NCBI GenBank assembly: GCA_951394405.1
Contig: OX596339.1
Coordinates: forward strand, 2,976,001-3,040,000
DNA length: 64,000 bases
DNA from: Coprinellus micaceus
Taxonomy: Eukaryota > Basidiomycota > Agaricomycetes > Agaricales > Psathyrellaceae
Direction: 5' to 3'
This document shows positions 55,392-64,000 of the stretch, piece by piece (position 1 is the first letter of the stretch; each line of letters begins with the position of its first letter). Both the position numbers and the translations under genes were made by a program. A model generated the notes under the pieces. That model was not told the origin of the DNA. It saw only the letters and a list, made by a program, of their open reading frames with translations, and did not search any database.

Positions 55392-58300
55392 TTAAATAGA
55401 AAACAATGTACCTAAGATGATCGAGAGAAGTAATATGAAATATACGAAGTATCTACTCAGTAGGTAGGGGAAAATGAACCTTTGGATCGGATGTACGAGC
55501 ATTGAAAAGATAACGGAATAAGAAACAACAACAGACGAATGAGTTGCATGGGTACAGCGAAGGGCAAGGCGCGAGGGTTTGCCGTTCTCAACAATATCGG
55601 GCCCGGTAAGCTCGCGAAGGGTGTGAGCTTCCGTTCTCAATGCCTCTGCTTCTTGTCCGTCCTCAATGGAGCCTGTGTTTTGGGAACAACACTCGAGTAG
55701 GTCGGCGATATCGTCGAGGAGCAGTGCGCGGTCCGGCTCGTCAGGTGGGAGGAAGGCCAGGACCTCCTTTTTCAAGGCTAACGCATCCTGCACGTCGTTG
55801 ATAGAACCAATCGGTGTTTGAGCGCGAGACTGAAGAGTGTTCGCGAGTTCGAGGAGAATGTCTAGGTGTGCTGGGTGGTCAGGGGCGAGGTGGGTGATTG
55901 AGGTTTTGAACACCTTGATTGACTCCTGGAGATCGTCAACGGAGCCCGTCTCCCAGAAACGGCCCCTCAGAGAGATGGCGAGGTTAAAAAAGTCTGTGGG
56001 ATACATCTGGTCTGGTGGGAGGTGGGCCACGACCTCCTTCTGCACTCTGATCGCTTCCCCTACATCTTCGAGAGTGTCCGTTTCGCCGATGCGTGCTTGA
56101 AGAGCCGATGCGAGGTGGCGAAGGAATATTGAGCGATCCGGATCGTCGAAGGGGAGATGTGTGAGTGCCTCCTTGTGAAGGGTGATTGCCTCATGGAGGT
56201 CGTCGAGGCTCTCTGTCGTCTGAAAGCGAAGACCAAGGCAATTGGCCAAGTGGTCGAGGTACCATGGAAGGGACGGGTCAGGTGCGACGAGGGTGGTTGC
56301 CTCCTTGCCCAGAGCAATCGCCTCCTGTAAGTCATCGACGGAGCCTGATAGCTCAAAGCGGCACAACAAAACACGGGCAAGGCCTTCCAGGAAAGCTGGC
56401 TGAGGCGGCTCGGCGGGTGGGGAGAGCGCCATTGCTTCCTTGAGCGTGCTCATCGCTTCCTGGCAGTCGTCCTCGGTTCCTCCCACTATGGGCAAGCGAT
56501 TCACCAGAGCCAGCGCAAGACTGCCGAGGTGCTTCGGACGACCATGTGGGTCGAGGGTGAGCAACTCCCTGTACAATGGAATTACGTCCTCCAAGTCTTT
56601 GATTGATCTTGTTGCATTAAAGCGGGATTGCAGACATGTTGCGAGTCTATTCAGGGTGTGAAGGCGATCCGGTTTATCAGGCGGCTGCAGGGTGAGAGCC
56701 TCCTTGAACAAGTCGATCGCTTCCCGAAGGTCATCGGTGGAGCCCATCTTCCGAGATAATATGTCAAGGGAGGAGGCAAGATTGTGCAAGGGCACATAGC
56801 GACGCGGGTCGCCAGGTGGAAGGAGGGTGAGTGACCGCCTGTTGAAGTTGATTGCCTCCTCCAGATCTTCGAGGGAGTTTGTGCGGCTACCGCGACACGC
56901 CAGAAGGCGCGCGAGTACGTGAGTTGACTTGTGGTCGTTCGCATGACCGCCCGTGTCACGGGTAGCAAGCTCCTCCTTGAGCAGGCTGATTGCTTCCTGT
57001 AGATCTTCGAAGCTGGCGGTTTCGTCGAAGCGGAATTCCAGAGCTCGTGCCAGGTGGGGGAGGATTGATGGCCGGGGGGTGTGATGGCCGAGTGGCTGGA
57101 GGGCGAGCACCTCCCTGTAGAATTCGATTGCCTCATGCAGGTCGTCAACAGAACCCGCCTTTCGAAAGCGGAGCACAAGGGCGCTGGCGAGTTCGGCGAT
57201 GAAGTCCGAGCGAAGTGGATGCGCGGCTGGGCAGCCAGCGACCGCCTCCCTATGGAACCCAATTGCCTCCTGCAGGTCGTCAAAGGAACTCATAGTTTGA
57301 AAGCGATCGGTAAGGGAGAGCGCGAGAGTGTGCAAGGAATTAGAGCGGGCTGGATGGCAGGGTAGGGATAGAGCGAGCGCCTCCCTTTTCAAGCCGATGC
57401 CTTCGTCCAGGTCTTTGAGAGAATCTGTCACCCTGAAGCGAATGTCGAGGGCGCAGGCAAGGTTGGCCTGGGCTCCTGAGTGAAGCGCACTGCCAGGGGG
57501 AGAGACAGTGAGGAGGAACCTGCTGATGTCGATAGCCTGTTGCAGGTCTTGGAGGGAGCCTGTTATAGCGAAACGGGCTAGCAGGGGTGCGACGAGGCTA
57601 GCAAGGGTCCCTGGACTTGGGTCGTGTGCAAGCGCAGTTTCATGAAGCGAGATCGACTGATGAAGGTCACTCACTTCTCCTAGGCAGGCAAATCGATGCA
57701 TGAACGCCACACCTAGGGCGTCGAAGAGGTCCGCTTGATCTACGCCGTCCGAGTTATTTGCGTCTAACGCATTTTGATGCGCCGCGACGGCACGATGGGC
57801 GTAGTCGTCCGACGAGATAATTTGTGACATCCGCAAGTAGGCCCAACCGAGGCATGTCCAAGGCTGCGCATTCCTCGGACAAAGGAGCGTTGCAACCCGG
57901 AAGCAAGCCATGTTGAGGGTGATCGTGCACAGATCCAGACCATTGTTTAAAACAGGAACAGATGGGTCCACCTGCCCCATGGCTTTGTCGAAGGCCTCTA
58001 GTTCAGCTATGTCGGCGCAATGGGCGGCCATCGTGCAGAAAAGTTTGAATGGCAGATTTTTCAACAGACGCCAAATCGGTGCGTCCTCCCACTCGGAGAT
58101 CAAGTCCTCGGAGAAGGAGCCAGACTCGACGGGTGGTGCGCCGTCGGAGAGGTGGATTACCCACCATTTGATAGCATATATCGCTTTGGGAGGGGGAGGT
58201 AGGGACGGGAGGCGCTGGTGAGTGGAAGGTAAGGTGGTTAGTTCCCCAAAGCATGCTTTGGCCATGTCCAAATGGGCGCGGTCAAGGGGCGTGGCAAATG

Positions 58301-60059
58301 AGTTAGGGGATGACGGTGTCGATGTTTGGCGCAGAAACTCGACGAATGAGAGATGGAATATACGAACAGCCGAATACACCATCGCCTTGCCATCGCTTGG
58401 TGCTCGTACTTGCAATGCCTTCAAGCGAGATTGGATCACTTCGACAGAGCGAACAGGCAGCCCAACTAACGACGCAAAATCGTCCAGCGGGAGTGGTGCC
58501 TTTAGAACCGACACAGCTCCAAGGTACCGCCGAAGCAGCACTCGCTCCTCTTCGTCCGGGAAAAGCCACAGAATAGCATCGCTGTACAGGGTCCTCAGGC
58601 GTCCCGTCTCGCCGATCTTGCCTCGCGAGTGAATGATTGCCTCGAGAGTCGCATTTGGTGAGGACAGGCCTAACCCCTTCTTCAACAGCGAACAGGCAAT
58701 ACTGGCCCAAATGAACAGCCCGTTGGCCTGTTCTGCGAGGCAGGACGCGTCCTTTTCAGAAGGCTTCCACTCGTAGTCCCATTCAACAGCTTCGAACTGC
58801 CAGGTGACGTACTCTTTCATGACTGCCTCTGTCACTGGTTGGAGCTGGTAGGGTCGAATAAAGGAATGTCGCTTTCCATGCATTCGAGGATCCGACCGAG
58901 CCAGAAGGACGAATTTGATGGAGGAGGAAAAGGGGGTAAAGTAATCAAGCTCCTTGACAAGGAGTTCGCTAAACTCCCATTCGTCGAAGGCGTCCAGAAC
59001 GACCACGAGGGGGTACGAGGTTCGCTGCAAAGCTCGGATGGGCTCACCAATGAACATGCCTAGGTGGGTTCTCAACGGAGCGCCCTTGCAGGAGGTGATC
59101 GCGTTGGTGATGATTGGGATGGTTTCCGGATGTATCTCCCCAATCTCCCGAGCTATCATCTTGACGACGCTCTCTGGACCACGAGCGTCATTTGGGAGGG
59201 AGCTAAGTGAAACGAATGCTCCAAGGCGATCTGTTGTTCGAAGCCTTTCGGAGAGTTCACAAGCCAGCGTCGACTTGCCCGATCCTGCCGGGCCGTACAC
59301 CCACAAGGTCGACTCCGGGGAGGGCGCTTCACCCCAGCCACAGATCCTCTTCAGATCGTCATCGCGGCTTCCCTCGAGGTACTCGCTTCTGTGGCCGCTC
59401 ATGTCGTGCTGCCTTGGGAGGCCGTTCCAAAGGACTAGAGCAAAATCAGTTTGGGAGTACCAGAGGCAGCACAGATGGAAGGACCGACCGTTCAAGCCGG
59501 CACCATGGTACACGTTCTCAACGTGGTGAATATGGGCCACTGTTCCACGGAAATTAGCCTGCGGTCGCCCAATAAAAATTCGTGCGGCTGACCTGCATGC
59601 GCTCCAAAACTTGCGTTTTGTACGTGGCGGACGTTATTTGTCGTTCCGTAGACTGTATTATCTGATTGGTAGGAGAGGTCATTCGAATTCTTGAACGCAG
59701 CTTTGACGGAAGAAGGCGGGAACGCCTCAGGGTATAAAGCAAGACAGTGAGGACTCACATATCTGGATGGGACGATGGTAGGGTGCTTGCGCCGATTGCT
59801 GTTGAAAACGTTCATTATGTATCCTTGGGGGTGCCCCTGGTGGCACGAGCGTTGCATGATGCAAGTTTTGCATTATTGGCTGGTGGGTATCGCCCACGAC
59901 CAAAACCCCGTATGTGGGTGTTTGAACTGAGGATGTGGAGGAGGGGTTTTCCGAGAGGTCTGGGGTTCCAAATGATCTGGAGGAGATCTGGAGGTCGGCG
60001 AACGAACCCGAAAGTTCATCTTGCTCGGGACAGTGGGGGGCGCTGGGATCCGTTGACAT
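55392..60059 (-). CDS. NACHT-TPR NLR-like protein (about 16 repeats)
   Basis: Exons 60059-59759, 59700-59593, 59539-59489 and 59434-55392, 1500 aa. The N-terminus is Ser/Pro/Gln-rich, then two beta-like repeats, NNVRHVQNASFGAHA and AHIHHVENVYHGAG. The linker GHRSEYLEGSRDD leads into NACHT: Walker A WVYGPAGSGKSTL, Walker B VVVLDAFDEWE, sensor FVLLARSDPRM, and GLFIWASIA. The C-terminal half has about 16 tetratricopeptide-like repeats of 47-52 residues with the core G/S-S-x-D-D-L-x-E-A-I, for example GSVDDLHEAIEFY and ESLDDLHEAITLH. The last ~45 residues are hydrophobic (YFVYFILLLSIILGTLF), a possible membrane tail. Intron 3 is 54 nt, a multiple of three, and has no stop, so its retention would also give an open protein. 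A role as an immune-type sensor is inference. Confidence 0.85.
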
Positions 60060-61148
60060 CTGCCTGGATTTGTGAGAGGAGGTAGGGAAAGAAGGGGAGA
60101 GATATTCATTCAGGCTTATCGAAGCCACCTGCCCCGAGGCTGTTCTAGTCACCTGCCACTGTGTGCGCACACCAGTCTTTGGAAGTGTTTTCGAGTGTGG
60201 GCGCCAAAATCAGTTGAAGCGGAAACTGTACTCGGCGGAGATTCTCGTCATTCTTGCATGGTAAGGCTGGCGTTATCTCGGGAGTATAGGAGGGCACAGC
60301 TCAGAGTTCCAGGTCACCGCCAGGCCAGAAAGCTAAACCCTGCGCAAGTCCGTGCTGCCACTGCTGCACTCCCTTCAAGTTTTCACAGAAGGGTGGGTCT
60401 CTGGAAGGACATCATTAGCATCACATCATCAGGCCAAGAGATTCAGAGCCCCTACTTTTGAGGAGGCTTACAGTGGTGTGAGTCGCCTGACGGCTTGTGC
60501 AGCCTCCCGCTTCCGTCGATGCAGTCGCAATGCCTCGATGCCGGATGGCACGTTCACCCTTTGAACCTGGCTCTCAGGGGTATGCGTGCCGCTTCCATCC
60601 CACCACAGTTCTGAAGAATGGATTTCCTCAACAGGGTCATGGCGGGCTGAGCAGGAGCAGGACACTTTCAAATCCTACGTGGAGCAATTGTTTGACTGAT
60701 CCAATGGAACCAAACACTGGCATTTCCCGAATGGGCTTCAGCCGAAATTAGCGCCCGCGCTTCTCAGTCCCGTCGTGCACGTTGATTTCAACGGCTAAAC
60801 TCAGAGAACCCCCACCCTTGGTCCTCACCATATTTACAAGGGACCTTGACACTAACTAAGAAAGAAGGTTCCGCCTACAGGACCTCCAATGCAATTTTAA
60901 AAGAGGTATCACACCGACTGGCGTGCTCGGGCCCTGATTATGAGGGCAGTGCCTTGTCCAAAGGAAGATGCCTAGAATGTCGTAGGTGAGGAGCATACGC
61001 CACGTTTGGCACTCTCACCGTCATAGAGTTATACCTTTCCATCGACTTCCTTTGACTCAATACAAAATATCGCAGCATGTTGTTCCAGCTCTTCCTAAAG
61101 CAAGTTTACCCCAAGGCCATTCAAGTTCTAGATATTTGCCGCTACATC
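60060..61148. other. Intergenic, no gene seen
   Basis: Upstream region of the NACHT-TPR gene and 3' flank of the acetyltransferase gene. A TTAGCGCCC variant lies near 60747. No feature recognised. Confidence 0.5.
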
Positions 61149-62026
61149 CTACAGTTCCAACCGATAACTGATCGCCCAGAGATCGACCCAGGGTTTACCA
61201 GGTGCTCCTTGCGTCTCGTAGGCAATCCATCCAAGCCTCTCGTAAATGCCCACAGCTGAACGGCAGTGTCCGTTCGTCTGGAGCTCAATAGCCTGGAGCT
61301 TCCCTTCCCTCGCATGCTCGATCAACCTCTCTATCAATGACCTCCCAACGCCCTGCCGTCGCATCTTCCAGGAGACGGCCATGCGACGTAGCTGCGCGGT
61401 GGAATGGTGAGTACCTTGGTGAAGGTTCGCATCTAGAAAAACGTTGAATCAGTACTTTGGCGGTGGTTGCAACTCTGCGGTGCATACTGAGACCGACGCA
61501 GCCGACGATGGTTCCGGTCCCTACTTCGTGACCCGAGTCAAAGAGCTCAGCGACCCAGAAGCCACTCTTCCCAGAAAGATATGTTGATCCATCGCGATGT
61601 CTCGAAATGCCATACCACCCTGATATTCCCTTGAAATCAGGATCTGTCGCGATCGACTTTGCGAAGGACAGTGCGGCCACACTCAGTTGCCACCTATGCA
61701 CCGCGAAGAATAGCGCACTGGCAATGGACATCGGGAACGCCGCCACCGCCCCTACTGACTGTAGATCTCCAAACGCGAGGGTGAGAGCTATGCCAACGCT
61801 GAAGAGGACGTAGCATATAATTGAGTTGGGTCGTGTCAGGCTGCTTCTCATGATGAGGCGGTGCATGGACATCGCTATGGGAGGACTGTAAGAGGGAGGC
61901 AGCATCGTGTGCGGTCTCGAAACGCTTACGGCTATATCCGACCTCGTCGTGGTACAACGCCTTCACTTGCTCCCCATCCTCGTCTCTGAAGGGCCGGATG
62001 CGATATTCGGGAGAACTGCTGCTCAT
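61149..62026 (-). CDS. GNAT N-acetyltransferase with membrane hairpin
   Basis: Exons 62026-61930, 61874-61488 and 61432-61149 (introns 55 and 55 nt), 255 aa. The GNAT fold is shown by the start YRIRPFRDEDGEQVKALY and by GFWVAELFDSG and TIVGCVGL (strand 4). Motif A is RMAVSWKMRRQGVGRSLIERL, whose R-x-x-G-x-G binds acetyl-CoA. A late strand region is SAVGIYERLGW. Between strand 1 and the core lie two hydrophobic segments (SIICYVLFSVGIALTLAF and SVGAVAAFPMSIASALFFAV), placing the enzyme at a membrane as in NAT8-like acetyltransferases. The acceptor of intron 1 was chosen at 61875-61876 because other acceptors bring a stop. Substrate unknown: small amines, cysteine conjugates or protein lysines are possible. 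Confidence 0.82.
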
Positions 62027-62829
62027 GGTCGGTTTTGTAGTGTTGAGCCTAGCAGAGGGACGGAAGATTAGCGATCGAGTCTGCCATTTCAGATCCAAGC
62101 CGGCAACAGCGCACTCACACAGGGATTGGCCGTTTCAGTGAACGTTTGCGTGGATAAGGGGTGGAATAGGGCGGTTTTGCAGTACTTAAGGTTCACGCGT
62201 GAGATCGTCGTACATCACATTAATTAATAGTGTGACTGGGTTGTGATATCGAGACTGTGATGTCCGTTCATATGACCCCAAGCTTCTGCGTGCGACGGTA
62301 GCTTTCCGAACGGCCGAGTGCGCACCCCATACATACCTTCACAACCTCATCCCGAGGTATATCGGCCCGCGTAAAGCATCGACCTCAGGAGGCAACCGCG
62401 CCTGAGACCGCACTTTTCAACGCTTACAAGGACTGAGATTAAGCGCCCTGGGGGAATCAAAACATGCGTTGTCGCCTCCGGTCCAGGAAACGTGGATATC
62501 GCGCTTTCGAATTCACATCACACAAATCAAACCAGGTCTGCGTCCCCTTGCCCTAACCGCATCGATCGGCAGTCGCCCAACCGACTTGCTGAGCTGCCCC
62601 GAATGTGACGATCACATCGTCACGGACATCTCCGGGGTAATTCCCAACGACGGGCTCTCCGAAACGGCGCATAGGTGAGTTCTAGTGCGCGAGTCGCTCG
62701 AACACCCCATCTCGCAGCTCCATCGTGAGCTGGACCGACTGGGAACCCACCCACGTCCGGTTCCCTACCACGCCGTAACGCCCATCGCCTCCCCCCAAGC
62801 ATACCCGCCTTCTTACCCTGAACCCTCTC
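62027..62829. other. Intergenic, no gene seen
   Basis: Upstream region of the acetyltransferase gene and 3' flank of MET2. One TAAGCGCCC lies at 62440-62448. No protein-like frame seen. Confidence 0.5.
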
Positions 62830-64000
62830 CTACGTCTCCTCCCCCTCTCCCACGTACAACTCCCCAAACTCCCTCCTCAAGTAACCCAAAACACACTCCC
62901 CAACCGCCTCAACATCCAACAAAAATCCATCATGCCCCTCCACACTCGGAACCGTCACCAAAACTCCGCCCTTTATCCCATCCGCAATCTCCTTCTGCTC
63001 GCTATTCGGAAACATAACGTCCGTGGCCATGGAGATGACCATGGACCGCTCCGGGAGCATGGCCAATACCGCTGGCAAGGCAGAAGGGGATAGGGGATCG
63101 GGAACTCGACCACGAGCGATGTCGTGCGTGTCGAGTTTGTGGGTGATGTGGATGTAGCAGTTGGCGTCGAACCGTTTCACAAACTTTTCGCCTTCGTCAC
63201 GGAGGTAAGCTTGAGCTGAGAAGGGTTGACGGGGTGTAAAGGTCGCGTCTTGACTATCGACGCCGTTTGCTTCCCCTACACCCAACGTGTTCCTTCCAAA
63301 CCGACTCTCCAGCGAATCCCTCGAGCAGTACGTCAACGTCGCCGCCAAACGCGCAGCCGCCAGCCCACTCGCCGGCTGCTCTGTGTACCAGCCGTCCCCA
63401 TACCTTGGGTCACTATAGATAGTCTGACGCTGCACCTCGCCCCAACTGATACCCCAAGCCGAGTGGCGCGCGCACGTCGCGACAGGTATGACACGCTTAA
63501 CGTAGCCTGGGGGTGAACAGAGTGGCCACTCGAGCGACGCCATCCCACCCATAGACCCCCCAATGACGACAGCGACGGAGCGCACGCCTAGGGTGTCAAG
63601 CACCAGTTTGTGTATGCGGACGTCGTCGCGGATGGTGGTTTGCGGGAACGCGGGTCCGTAGGGTTTGCCAGTGTCCGGGTTGGTGGTAACAGGGGATGCG
63701 GAGCCATAAGGCGAACCGAGGGCGTTGGCGCAGAAGATGAGGAAGTGGGTAGGGTCGAAGGCTTTGTTTGGGCCCATGAGAGTTCCCCACCTACAAAAAT
63801 ATTGTTGTCAGTCGCTCGTTCGACGAAACCGTTGAGTGCTCACCAGTTTCCCGCGTCTGCGTTACCAGCAAACGAGTGGCAGATGATCATAACGTTGTCC
63901 TTCGCCTCGTTGAGTTTACCCCAGGTCTTGTACGCGACAGGGGCCTGCTTCAGCACTGCGCCGCATTCGAGCTCGAATGACGGAACAATGAAGATCCCCT
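62830..64000 (-). CDS. MET2: Homoserine O-acetyltransferase, 5' end beyond window
   Basis: Exons (in window) 64000-63844 and 63790-62830, intron 53 nt; the N-terminus lies beyond the window. The enzyme transfers acetyl from acetyl-CoA to homoserine, the first committed step of methionine synthesis by sulfhydrylation. The alpha/beta-hydrolase family markers are FELECGAVL, VAYKTWGKLN and HSFAGNADAGNW-WGTLMGPNKAFD across the intron, CANALGSPYGSASP, and the nucleophile elbow VVIGGSMGGMASLEW with the catalytic Ser. They continue with YCSRDSLESRFGR, the acid region MATDVMFP, and the catalytic His in VEGHDGFLLD. All are in the order and spacing of fungal Met2. It is a housekeeping gene of single-copy type, and the assignment is secure. 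Confidence 0.94.

Overview
The window is nuclear DNA from a basidiomycete fungus, most likely an Agaricomycete. Genes lie on both strands and are split by many short introns (mostly 46-105 nt, GT-AG, often GTRNGY donors, with CTAAC-like branch sites). The gene families also fit: F-box/leucine-rich proteins, NACHT-type NLRs, a NACHT-TPR protein, a DUF7918 protein and basidiomycete-type membrane proteins. There is one intron-containing tRNA-Tyr and no operon-like structure. All exon models were read by eye. Nearly every multi-exon model sums to a whole number of codons, which supports the splice choices.

Left part (1-22.7 kb), in order: a truncated paraoxonase-like esterase (-), an F-box protein (-), a decayed F-box relic, tRNA-Tyr (+), a two-alpha-repeat cation/Ca2+ exchanger (-), a single-pass membrane protein with two beta-sandwich-like ectodomain halves (-), a class 3 lipase (+), a small membrane protein (-), a second GHSMGG lipase (+), a DUF7918 protein with SUMO-interaction-like motifs (-), and a ten-exon MFS transporter (-).

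Middle (22.7-47.4 kb): a repeat-rich gap with a cluster of degenerate CGTCCGCAC/ATCGGACCT units; a seven-segment membrane protein (-); an NAPE-PLD-like metallo-beta-lactamase enzyme (-); a GC-rich gap with a tandem duplication and simple repeats; RPB9 (-), divergent from an ataxin-2/Pbp1 homologue (+); a secreted ADP-ribosyltransferase-like protein (+) carrying a 547-bp hAT-like MITE in its first intron and an apparent 1-nt frameshift; a secreted proline-iminopeptidase-like hydrolase (+), tail to tail with an F-box protein (-); and a WD40/DUF2415 protein (-).

Right part (47.4-64 kb): a NACHT NLR (-), a diverged inverted copy of repeats also present at 23-25 kb, a decayed inverted copy of the NAPE-PLD gene, a large NACHT-TPR protein with about 16 repeats (-), a membrane-anchored GNAT acetyltransferase (-), and the 3' part of homoserine O-acetyltransferase MET2 (-).

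The housekeeping genes (RPB9, ataxin-2, MET2, tRNA, exchanger) are interleaved with fast-evolving accessory genes (NLRs, F-box, lipases, ART-like). The strongest unusual signals are: the MITE with a perfect 8-bp target duplication, whose removal leaves a 50-nt intron; eleven exact copies of TAAGCGCCC, all between genes; N-terminal Gly/Asn/His-rich beta-like motifs on both NLRs; inverted degenerate duplicates 24-29 kb apart; and two likely GC-AG introns.
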